From Paragorgia papillata (lineage: Eukaryota; Cnidaria; Anthozoa; Scleralcyonacea; Coralliidae), in NCBI GenBank assembly GCA_035771165.1, contig JAWNZC010000177.1:1903501-1967500 (forward strand): a stretch of 64,000 nucleotides of DNA, given 5' to 3'. A program made the translations under genes and the position numbers. Below the pieces are notes generated by a model. The model saw nothing but the letters and a program-made list of their open reading frames with translations, searched no databases and was not told where the DNA came from. Below, piece after piece: positions 23,246 to 33,800 of this stretch. Positions within the stretch are counted from its first letter, which is position 1. Every line of letters begins with the position of its first letter.

Positions 23246-25575
23246 CCACACCATAATCATACCATACCACACTATACCATACCATATCACACTATATCAC
23301 ACCACACCATATAGTATACTATACCGTACCATACCATATACTTTACTACACTACACCATATCATTACACCATGCCATATCACATACCGTAACACCACACC
23401 ATATCACACTAAACGATGCAGATGGCCATTGTATACCATACCACACCAAACTACACCACACCATTAGTCCATACACCATATACACGTCCACACCAATACC
23501 CAATTATCATACCATAATATGGCATGCCGTATTCAATCACAAAGCACAATTTGTAGTACCAATTAGCCTGTAGGAGTTTTCTTAACTCATCCCTCAGTGT
23601 TACATTTAGCTATTACCAGTACATTCTATTTCACTAGGACTGATCCTGATTACAAAGGTCATGTTGTATCAAATGGTTCATTCAGCAAAATAGTGGCACC
23701 AGGCCTAAGACTTGGATGGTTGGAAGCACCTGACATTGTAGTTAACAAAATAATCCACAGGTTCATGTTGAGAAAGTTTAAATTTTTCCCATCATTTTTT
23801 CAAATCTCGCACCATAAAAGTATCTCAATATTTACATGCAACTTTGACTCAAATTAACCAGTAATTAGCTCAGATAATGCCAGTATAATTTTAATGGTGC
23901 ATGCATATCAAAACCAATTAATATATGTAATGTATTTTTTTTAAACATGACTCACAGAACATTTCCTCTAGCTGGACATTTTGTTTATAATTTTTAGTGC
24001 TTATTTTAAAAGTGGAGGTGGCATGAATCAGTATACATCAGCCATAATGGGAAAAGCATTGCAGGATGGAACCCTCTCTGGGTACATTGAAGATATAATA
24101 AAAACATATCAAGTAGGCATACAATTTAATATGTGATAGTGTATTATACTATTATGACTGAATGGCTTTCAGTAACTCTGTAAATTTTGATATTTTTAGT
24201 CAAAGATGGAAATGATGTGTGAAGCACTCGATGAATATATGAAACCATTTATCCAGTATACAAAGCCAAAGGTAAAGTTATAGGACCACTGCTGGAGGAT
24301 GGTGGTGGTGGGTTATGAGGCACACCATTAAGGCCTGGCCAAAATATGCTTTCAACATTTCATGCAACATTATTTAATTCAACCGTGATTCAACATGTTG
24401 AAAGTGTTTGGCCACCCTGTTGAATGATGTTGAACAAAATTTGAACATGTTCAAATTTTTGTTCAACATGCATTCAACATGCAATGTTAATGATTAATGA
24501 TTTAATATTTCTATTGCGCAAATTAACATGTGGATATGATCAAATGCGCATTACAATGTTATGGGTGGCTTATCAGGCAATTTAGAAATTTTCACCGTGG
24601 CCGTGTTGAGGCATATCAAAGGCGCTTTATGCTGCCGCCAACAACACAGTTCAGACCACAGATCTCAACTAAGACCTAGGTGTTGATTTTACGGAGGGAG
24701 GAAAACCGGAGAACCCGGCGAAAAACCCTCGAAGCACAGGAGAGATCAACTAAACTCTACTCACATGGTCCAAGCTCGAGAACGAGGTTATTCCCAGACG
24801 GTCACCCATCCAAGTACTAACCCCGTCCGACCGGGCTTAACTATTGGTGAGAGGCAGCGCGCTAACAGCACACGCCACCTGTGCTCCCAACATGCATTCA
24901 ACATGCAATGTTGCATGAAATGTTGAATGCATTTGGCCAGGCCTTAAGCCATGACCAGTGAACTCGATGTAAGTTAAAATGGTATCACATTTTAACTTAC
25001 ATCGAGTTCACTGGCCATGACTAGTTACATAATAAATGTATCTTGTCCTCATTTTCAGGGTGGTTACTTTATCTGGATCCAACTGCTAGTTGACTGCGAT
25101 GTAGAAGGTAGATTTGATTGAACTAAACTTGTACTATTTAGGTTCCTTTTTTTTAAACAAAGGTTCCTCTGCAGTTGGGAATCCAAAGCTTGGAAGTTTC
25201 TGTTCTTTTAGAACCATAGGGATACCTTTGTTTATTTGCTGTGTTAAATAAAAAATGTAGTTAGCTGCATAATTATTTTTTTTATTTGCTAACCATTCAG
25301 CTTTTCAAAGATATTGTGTGGTGAACCACCATGTGAACTTTCGACCTGGCCCATGGTAGGTGACATGTAGGTGACTGTCAGTATTGAGTATATGTTATTT
25401 TTTTACAGTTATGGTATACAACTAATTTGTTTACTGATCTGGCTTTTTTAGCTTCTCTGTGAATCGCAATTTCAAAAACTGTATCCGTCTTAGTTTTGCT
25501 TACATTGAGAAAGATGAAATAGCAAAGGGAATCAAGGAACTTGCTTTAGCATTGAAAAACTTCCTGAAGGAATGA
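20806..25575 (+). CDS. PLP-dependent aminotransferase, class I/II
   Basis: Eleven exons join in phase to give 415 residues: 20806-20958, 21628-21740, 22314-22468, 22570-22731, 22802-22928, 23638-23760, 23998-24112, 24200-24271, 25059-25107, 25301-25355 and 25452-25575. Fold-type I landmarks appear in order. They are CTGGATNGL (phosphate-binding loop), [20 protein letters not shown] (Asp and Tyr that contact PLP), [17 protein letters not shown] with Schiff-base Lys254, and the carboxylate-binding IRLSFAY (Arg387) near the C-terminus. It resembles the 2-aminoadipate/LysN-like subgroup that includes yeast YER152C. The in vivo substrate cannot be inferred and no targeting signal is obvious. The start sits in AAAATGG, a good initiation context. 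AATAAA occurs at about 25924. Confidence 0.93.
21241..21485. repeat. Minisatellite in aminotransferase intron 1
   Basis: Starts as (TGATA)n, then about six units of GGTGTGCTATGCTATGG followed by TGTATAGTATAT. Confidence 0.9.
21958..22236. mobile_element. hAT-like short element
   Basis: Left end CAGGGGCGGATGCAGGATTT and right end GGATCCACCACTG are imperfect inverted repeats of the common CAGGGGCGGATCCAG hAT type. GTATA flanks both ends. It lies in aminotransferase intron 2 and has no coding capacity. Confidence 0.65.
22955..23560. repeat. Degenerate ACCAT-rich satellite with an embedded hairpin element
   Basis: Imperfect CATACCATA/CACCATATCA units fill aminotransferase intron 5. At 23091-23216 there is a near-perfect hairpin: GTATAGTTTTACCTTAAAGT in the left arm and its complement in the right, with loop GGGATCATCAGGG. 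It is followed by (TA)n at 23213-23242. Half of the same hairpin is at 55828-55893. Confidence 0.85.
24331..24948. mobile_element. TTAAGGCCTGGCCAAA MITE, split by a SINE
   Basis: Left end TTAAGGCCTGGCCAAA and right end TTTGGCCAGGCCTTAA are exact complements. Sub-terminal TTCAACATTTCATGCAACAT is also inverted. The SINE at 24489-24888 sits inside. A TTAA at each end would fit a piggyBac-type target duplication. Confidence 0.8.
24489..24888 (-). mobile_element. 5S-rRNA-derived SINE, copy 2, with 24-bp target duplication
   Basis: Minus-strand copy of the 8185 element, 400 bp long. It is bounded by perfect 24-bp direct repeats (24465-24488 and 24889-24912; sequence starts AACATGCATTCAACATG). The duplication defines both ends, so this is the best reference copy. 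The 3' tail reads GCGCAATAGAAATATT then short ATTAA-type repeats. Confidence 0.85.
24951..25020. repeat. Short palindrome in aminotransferase intron 8
   Basis: CATGACCAGTGAACTCGATG followed by TAAGTTAAAATG is repeated in inverse orientation after a loop of a few bases. It is a simple hairpin without coding capacity. Confidence 0.85.
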
Positions 25576-26438
25576 CATTCATGATTCATGTCCTACAAGT
25601 GTATCATCGATTGCATCTAAGGATGGACACTGTTGATAAAAAACATGTTCAACCAGTCTTTATACGGTGATTGGTTGAGCTAAAAGAAACCTGTCAAATG
25701 CTCCTGGGAAAATATTAAAGTTTGACGTTGGTGGAGGTGGTTTTTTTATCAACAGTATCCATCCTTAGATACAATCGATTGTAGTAGTGTACAATTTTAC
25801 AGTGCAGTAAAGTAGTCAGTACAGTGTACAGTAAAGTACAACTCCTACTCAATAATATTAAATTTTGTATTACAGGTAACTATATATTATTTTGTAAATA
25901 CAGTATATACTGCAGTGTAGATCAATAAAAATCTTAAAAATGTCAACAGCTCTCAAACGTTTCGCAAATGGCATTTCTAAGTTTAAGAATTATAAAGGAA
26001 CAGTACTGGCCAATGTATTCCAAGCTCTTTGGAAGTGAGGAAGTACAATATTTTTCAACACAGAATAAAACAAAACAGGTAAATATGTGAATTTATTTAT
26101 TATATGCTTTGCTATTTTAACCCATTCCTGTCTGGGCTGACCAAAAACAGGGTCTTCATTATTTTTTTACTCTGTCTAATAACTAATGACCAGATGACCC
26201 TCAGACATGCAGCCTAACACTTTCAGTTGTCAAATCTACAATTAATATAATAATAGTATGCTATTATTATATTAATAGAACTTCTTTACAAGCCTGCATA
26301 CATGTAACAACAGATTGAAGGTAACTCACTACTTTAGCTAAAACGATGGTGAAAAAATAAGATTATAGACACACAATTATTATACAAAAAATGTAATTCT
26401 GTCAATTTTTTTACAGTAATGTTTAATTTGACATGTCT
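25576..26438. other. Convergent intergenic region: 3' ends of the aminotransferase and UCHL5 genes
   Basis: Holds a fold-back element (25606-25781) inside the probable aminotransferase 3' UTR, then AATAAA at about 25924. The remainder includes a degenerate family-E copy (about 26115-26235). A short open frame begins with ATG near 25939 but its coding status is doubtful. Confidence 0.6.
25606..25781. mobile_element. Fold-back MITE in the aminotransferase 3' UTR
   Basis: Left end ATCGATTGCATCTAAGGATG followed by GACACTGTTGATAAAAAA; right end is its near complement, TTTTTTATCAACAGTATCC then ATCCTTAGAT. It lies 30 bp after the stop codon, so the transcript could carry a long hairpin. Confidence 0.8.
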
Positions 26439-29400
26439 TCATAATGCTTCCTGGACATGTTTCTTTGGCTTTGAGGTTTGTCTTGCCTACAGAAAGTATA
26501 TATGTACCTAATTAGTTTATTTTGTATGTTATTGTCATGATCATATTTGATTTTTAGTAAATGAATACCAACCTTTTCCACTAAGGAAACAAGCTTGCCT
26601 TCTTTACCAAGAACTTTTAGTATTTCAACAATTAGAGGCAAGTAGTTGTGCTTCCTTCGAACATTTTCAACCTTTTAAGGTTGGCAGCAAATGATAACAA
26701 TTGTTTAGTATGTGTTTATTGTGTTACATTAAAACAATATACAGACAGCACAGTACAGGAAAAATAAGACATGTGATATAGCAAGTACATGTAGTGCACC
26801 ATGTAGAAGTACCGTACCTTGTATCGAAGCATTTTGTCGTCTTCTGCTGCAACCAGTGTTTGGAACTTTGTAATACTTGCTTCAACACTATGCAGTGCAG
26901 TTTGAGAATCTTGATTTGTTTCCATAGCCTCACCCTGAATGCCAATACGATATCACTAATTCAACAGTCTGTTTAAGACTACCACAGTAGATGTACTGTT
27001 CTCACTTGATTGAGTGAGTAAAATTGTAAAAGGGCTGGTTTTGCCCAGTCAGGGAATAACTCAAAGGATTAATGAAAGCTAAAGTTGACAATAAACACTA
27101 GTCTTGCTATAAGTCTCTGACTCTCTCAAAAATACATGTGTGTTGCCTGTACATATTATACGATGTGTCTGCCAATCGATCAATTACCATTTGATCATTC
27201 ATACCTTGTTAGCTTGTTCGATCTGTTAAAAATAACAATAGATTAAATGTATTAATTAAAAGAAAATCTACATAAAATTGATAAAAATGGTATATATATA
27301 CATACTAAATAAATATGTATTATGTCGTATATACAATAGATTATATGCATAATACCAATCACATTTTGTCCACTATTGACTACAATGCACTCAGTGCCAA
27401 CTAACTTGTTCAAGAATGTGTCCCTTTTGGTGGTTCAGAGCTTCTATTTCTCTCAAGTATGTTTGTTTCCTGTCTGTTACAATAGCCATTAGGTTGAAAT
27501 GAATTTCTTCAGATGAATATCTGAGGAATAAATACAACTTATAGTTTAGGAGAACACTGGGTTAATATGTCAGATGAATGACTTTTGATCCAAATTATGA
27601 AATTCAATAAATGCAATTCTTGCACATACCTCTGTATTCTTTTCTCTATAACCGGTTTAACTGCATTAAGCCAGTTATCAACGGAGCAAGGACCTAAGGT
27701 TAAGAATTGAAAATGCTTAATACAATGAGTACCATGTGTCCATGTCATGGTTCGAGTCAGATCCAAGTTGGGTTTTCACATATTCAACTTGAGTGTTAAG
27801 CCTGGCATACACTAGAGAAAATCTCCAAAACAAGTTACCGAAACACGGTTCCAGAAACAAAAGTTTCCAGTGTACATGTATGTGGAAAAGTTTCCGAAAT
27901 TTTGTTTCAGAAACCAGGTTTCCCTGATTAGAAAGAACACTGTTCTATTTTTTGAAACAAGTTTTGGAAACTTTTTCGAAAATGTGTTTTGGAAACTTGT
28001 TTCAGTGTATGTCGGGCTTAAATTATACCTGTGCAATTAAATAGACTCCACTTGAATCAAATATTTTGTGACTCAATGAATACAACTGAATAAACTGATG
28101 GGTTTAATTGAGTATACATAATATCAAGGCATAAAGTATAGAAAAGTACAATTGTATACTTTACTGTACTACACCACTAGTGCACCACGGTGTACCTAGA
28201 TCAATGGGTCCTTCTCGTAAACCATCTAGCTCATAAAGTCTGCCTTTTATTGGAACATATGCTATAAAGTGAAACACATCATCCTCTTTCTTGGGAGGCT
28301 TCCCATCAAATTCAAACACTTGCTGCCTTCAAAGAAACAAAATGTTTTTTTGCGTAATTTAAACAACCCAGATTTTCTGTGGCTGAAAACATAACATTAC
28401 AATGCAAGATATCCCACTCTAGTTACCTTGAGAAACTGTTGTGCACTTGTCGTATGGAGTTACTGTTTGTTAGTGTTAGTCCTTTGAGCTGTAAAAATAC
28501 AGTAAGACACAAAATTAAGCTTTAACCCTGAGATCAACTACATGCAATTCTGTACTAGTACTGTTCACAATTTACAGTACGGTTGTAAGTACTTACATTG
28601 GCATCAAATGATGCTGAAAATTCTTTAAATTCTGTGAGAATTGGTCCCAAATCAACATCGGGATGTTTCGTGTTTAGAATAATACTTAGTATTGCTTGTG
28701 TTGCACAGGCATTGTTGATAACCTAGGAATAACATAATGACTTTTAGGACTTGAAATTGTATGAGATTTTGGTTATTTTTTTTTCATTATGGGGCTTGAA
28801 CAACTGACCAACAATAATAGAAGGGTGGATATGTATTATCTTTCATTTTTTAATTTCTAAAAAAGTTTGGATGTGGAGAAAAGAAATACAAAAGTTTATC
28901 TTTTGCATTTTATAACCTGTTTTGCAAAGAACATTTCATCGAGACGACTGTCTTGAACAACAGGTCCAGATGGCTCATCACCAGCTTTCCATTTAAATAA
29001 GAAGATGAGGCCATGAATTGGTCTAGAACAATAATGACAGTAAAGCTAGTCAGTTCCATTTTATTGAAGGCTGAGGTACGTACAGTAGCTGGTGGTGATG
29101 TAGGTGGTGGTGAGGTAGGTGGTGGTGGTGAGGTAGGTGGTGGTGAGGTAGGTGGTGGTGAGGTAGGTGGTGGTGAGGTAGGTGGTGGTGATGTAGGTGG
29201 TGGTGATGTAGGTGGTGGTGGTGAGGTAGGTGGTGAGGTACGTAGGTGGTGAGGTCTACAGGTGGTGGTGGTGAGGTAGGTGGTGGTGAGGTACGTAGGT
29301 GATGGTGATGTAGGTGGTGGTGGTGAGGTAGGTGGTGAGGTAGGTAGTGAGGTAGGTGGTGGTGGTGAGGTAAGTGGTGGTGAGGTAAGCAGTGGTGGTG

Positions 29401-30300
29401 AGGTGAGGTAGGTAGTGATGGTGAGGTAAGTGGTGGTGAGGTAGGCAGTGGTGGTGAGGTAAGTGGTGGTGAGGTAGGTGGTGAGGTAGGTAGTGAGGTA
29501 GGTGGTGAGGTAAGTGGTGGTGAGGTAGGCAGTGGTGGTGAAGTAGGTGGTGGTGAGGTAGGTGGTGTACCGTGGTGAGGTAGGAGGTGGTGGTGGTGGT
29601 GGGAATGGTGCAAGGCCTGACTAGTGCATAACTGATTCATATAGATATAGATTTGCAAAAGCAACACACCTTAGATTCTCAAAAGCACTCTCATCCAGTG
29701 TATATAACTCTTCAACTTGCAAACCTGTGCAGCCTTGGGCAATAAAGATTTATACAAACTAATTACTACAGTACATAATTTAAATAACCCACATGCAGCC
29801 ATAGCCAGATTCATATTACAAACTGCCAAACTAGAATTCCAAGGATTATAAATTCCTTGAATGATTACGTGGCGAAAATCGATAGTGAACAATTATGAAA
29901 ACATATTTTTATTTGCTAATAAATAAAAACAAAAATAAAGACACTCAGTTGCAATCTGAGTTTCAGCGGCTCAATGGTTAGAGCATCTGGCTAGCACTGG
30001 GAAGGTTCTGGGTTCAAGTCCCGCTTGGAGTTCAGAGTTTAACAAGTTACGACAGATTCTACAGCAACAACCAAACGAAACTCTAAAAACTACACGTGTT
30101 TCTTTCTACAAATATTAATTCATTGCTTTATACAGTCCAAGGATCATTGATCATTTTGTGAAAGCTACTAAGAAGTACGGGAAACTACAATGTCTAATTT
30201 TAGGCATATTTTTGGTGCAGAACCTACCAAAACCTCTGATTAATTCTGTAAATACACCGGGGTCACTTTCAATCAAACACCAATCACCGTTGTCAGCCAT
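26439..30300 (-). CDS. UCHL5: UCHL5 (UCH37) deubiquitinase
   Basis: Twelve exons give 340 residues. In transcript order they are 30300-30228, 29733-29670, 29022-28917, 28722-28597, 28488-28427, 28326-28196, 27693-27630, 27520-27406, 27222-27205, 26934-26818, 26671-26573 and 26486-26439. The peptidase C12 domain is intact: [19 protein letters not shown] at the N-terminus, oxyanion Gln81, nucleophile Cys87 in NNACATQA, His163 in DVFHF, and Asp178 in YELDG. The C-terminal UCH37-like domain contains [14 protein letters not shown] and a short Lys-rich tail, the region that binds RPN13/ADRM1 in the proteasome. UCHL5 trims ubiquitin at the 19S proteasome and also binds INO80. Exon 9 is an 18-nt microexon. 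The first ATG lies in AAGATGGC and faces FUBP across about 580 bp. Confidence 0.96.
29085..29605. repeat. GGT/GAGGTAGGTGGT minisatellite in UCHL5 intron 2
   Basis: About 520 bp of GGTGGTGGTGAGGTA-type units, strongly G-rich on the plus strand and C-rich on the UCHL5 transcript strand. His/Pro/Ser-rich open frames here are artefacts. Confidence 0.95.
29960..30030 (+). repeat. tRNA-like sequence in UCHL5 intron 1
   Basis: Contains CGGCTCAATGGTTAGAGC and GGGTTCAAGTCCCGCTTG with tRNA-like spacing and a GCTAGCACT-like anticodon arm. The outer stem is weak. It is related to the sequences near 1417 and 2646; a tRNA-derived repeat is preferred. Confidence 0.45.
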
Positions 30301-30879
30301 CTTGGATTTTAAAGTTTGCCAGTTTGGATGAAAAACTCCCATCATGCATTGCGATGAAATTGACAACATTTTATTTATTTACTTATATTTATTTATTTAT
30401 TTATTTATTTGTTTATTTATTTATTTATTTATTTATTTAATTAATTATTTTATTTATTTTTATTTATTTATTTATTTACCTACAATATTTATCTTTTTCT
30501 GAAATGCTAGCGTTAATATAAAACACTATGATCTTAATAGTACTGGCAAATCCCACTTTTCCAGGAGCAGCACTGATCCAACTCCTCATGAACCGTCTTG
30601 GTTTTTGGAGGGGGGGGGGCTTATTTGAAAATTGGAGTTTCAAAGGGGGGTTAATAGAGAAAAGACTTTTTAGAAGGTGGGTTTAGGGTATATTGAATAT
30701 GGCTAGACTAGGGATGGGGGCACTGATCTATAGATCAGTCAGTGTGCGTGTGTGTGGGGGGGTGAGGGGTGGGGGGGGGGGGGGGGGGTTCATGCAAAGT
30801 TGAAATTATCAAAAACGTCAATCCCAGAGTGCATTGTAAACCTGGCATTCTCTATTCCACACGTGCACACAAGTTCAAA
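30301..30879. promoter_or_regulatory. Putative bidirectional promoter between UCHL5 and FUBP
   Basis: The two start codons are about 580 bp apart on opposite strands. The interval contains (TTTA)n at 30364-30480, a partial repeat, and G runs at about 30610-30640 and 30765-30790. No TATA box or CpG island is clear by eye. That it serves both genes is inferred from the geometry only. Confidence 0.45.
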
Positions 30880-33800
30880 ATGGCGTCCATGGGTGGTTTC
30901 AATGCTATCGCTCCCCCTTCAAACCCCGCTGATTCGAACACAGCGTTTGCTGATGCCTTGAAACGAGCAAGAGAAGTAAGAATAATACCCAGAGAAACTT
31001 TTTGTTAAGTTATATCTTCTCAAAACCATGGTTTTCTTGTGATATTTTAGATCGCGGCTCGCATGGGCTCCGGGCATTCGGCGGCAGCTGAATCAGGTAC
31101 GTAGAGAAAATTTGTATTTCGCTTTCAATATTTTACGATTTAGCTGTAATGGTCTTGCAATATTTATTTCCCTATCTCGTTTCTAAAACTCAAACATGTA
31201 TTTATGTTTTTTTGTGTAGCTAAACGACCTTTGGAAGACCGTTCAGGTATGTTTTTCAGTTTTTGATTCGGCGATATTTTTATGAACAACGCTCTCTTCT
31301 TTAAAATTTTAAATTTCGTTGAGTTGGCATTATATTCTGAAAAAACAGTTTTGTTTTCTTCTCGTATGTTCATGAATAGTGTTGAGAAATACTAGTGTTG
31401 TAGTAGACTGTAGAAAAAAGTGTAGCAAAATGGAGTAAATCTGAATTTTTGTAGAGGAAAGGGGGTCGGGGGTGCTATATATAAATAAATATTATGTGTA
31501 ATATAGAAATATATTATGTAATATAAATAATATATTATATAATGTAAATCAATATATTATATTATATTATATATTGTATAATATTAATCAATATATTGTA
31601 TAATATAAATCAATATATTATATAATATAAATCAATATATTGTATAATATAAATCAATATATTGTATAATATAAATCAATATATTATATAATATAAATCA
31701 ATATATTATATAATATAAATCAATATATTGTATAATATAAATCAATATATTGTATAATATAAATCAATATATTATATAATATAAATCAATATATTGTATA
31801 ATATAAATCAATATATTGTATAATATAAATCAATATATTGTATAATATAAATCAATATATTATATAATATAAATCAATATATTGTATAATATAAATCAAT
31901 ATATTGTATAATATAAATCAAAATATTATATTATATAAATCAATATATTATATAATATAAATCAATATATTATATAATATAAATCAATATGTTATATAAT
32001 ATAAATCAATATATTATATAATATAAATCAATATATTATATAATATAAATCAATATATTGTATAATATAAATCAATATATTATATAATATAAATCAATAT
32101 ATTATATAATATAAATCAATATATTGTATAATATAAATCAATATATTGTATAATATAAATCAATATATTGTATAATATAAATCAATATATTATATAATAT
32201 AAATCAATATATTATATAATATAAATCAATATATTGTATAATATAAATCAATATATTGTATAATATAAATCAATATATCGTATATATTGTTATTTCGTTA
32301 ATACTAATGAAATATAATTTGGGCTGTATGCTCCATCTTTATTGTAGGTATTGAACCAGTAATGAAAAAGCCCTTAATACAACCAGATGGTAATTCAATT
32401 TTATATAGTTGTGCAAGAGTTTTACAAAAACAATTATTTTTATCAAGTTCTTATCCCTGAGATTGTAAGTTATATTGATATCTTTTACAGGTTCTAGTGA
32501 TATTATTATAGACCCAAAGGCCATTGCAATGCAGGTTGCAGCAAATATTGCCCAGAGGTATATAAATTTACTTGCTTATAAATAAATGAGATCTAATTTG
32601 GGTGTCATCCAAACAGATCAATTCATGTACCGTATTTTCTGGGCGATAACCCGCATGGCGTATAACAAAAATGTCACTTTTGGAAAAATAAATCCGCGTA
32701 TTACCTGCACCATCGGATAACCCGCAGCAGTAAGGTCAGTCTGACTTGCTCCCTTGGTTTGGTACCACAAAATTATACAAAAGTACAGTACCAGTAGTTG
32801 AAAGATGAAAGTAGAATCCTTGGTCTCTGGTCTTCATGATGGTGTCGTCTTAAGAATCAACAGATTACCTGCACCACCCTATTACCCGCACTAATTATGT
32901 TTCCTAGCAAAATTAAGAGATAACCCGTGGGGTATCGCCCAGAAAATACGGTATATCCCCCTTTTCCAAACAGTTCGTATTCCATAGAATTGCCTCATTC
33001 TTTCAATAAAACTACTAAATTGGGTAAGGAATAGTTCAGTTCACATTGCTTGACAATTTTCTGCTCAATTTATTGGGGTTTTTAAGGAACAGGGCAATTT
33101 TATGGACCACTTATTGTAGGAGGGGGTATACAGTACTCTATACTTCAATTGACCCCTCCAAACATACGGATACCCTAATATTTTATGATATTTATAGGGC
33201 TGGATTGGGATCCATGCCGGTTGAAGAAGTTAGAGTTCCCAATAAATATGTAGGATTGAGTGAGTATTATGTCTTCTGCATTGAGTTTAAAAGTTTATTT
33301 TAATCTGTGCTTGTACAGTGGAGCCTCGCTATAGCGCGCATCATTATAATGCACGACTCGTAATCGGTTATAACGCAGTTGATCCTTGGACCCCAAAATT
33401 GTACTTTTCCTGGTTTGTCATTTGACGACTTATACTTATGTTTACCAACAGTTCTAAAGTTCACCACAGACCGCTAAATTCTGCAAAATAGAGACAGAAT
33501 TAATGTGTAATATGACGCTGAAACTGAAGTTTCGATTTTGCTCATTGGAGACAATTTGATCTTGTCGGCTGACGATTGCTGATCATCCTGAATATTCACG
33601 ATCATTACAAGATAAAACAACAACACGGCAATGTGATCATTGTGAGAAATGAAAACCGTGCTCAAAAATCTTATTTCAATTCCATTTTGTTCAAGTCTGT
33701 CTTGAGCGGACTTCAAACTTCTTCAGTCGTGATTTGGATTGTTAGAATCGAACAGAAAGTGCTTCTAGCAGTACTCAATCTCGCTCCCAGCCCACAATAT

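Noticed and set aside
29050..29667. His/Pro/Ser-rich frame of about 205 codons on the minus strand
   Set aside because: Translation of a GGT/GAGGTA minisatellite within UCHL5 intron 2, between exons with intact splice sites.
31460..32285. CRISPR-like or origin-like reading of the regular 22-bp array
   Set aside because: Contiguous tandem satellite with no unique spacers, in a eukaryotic intron.
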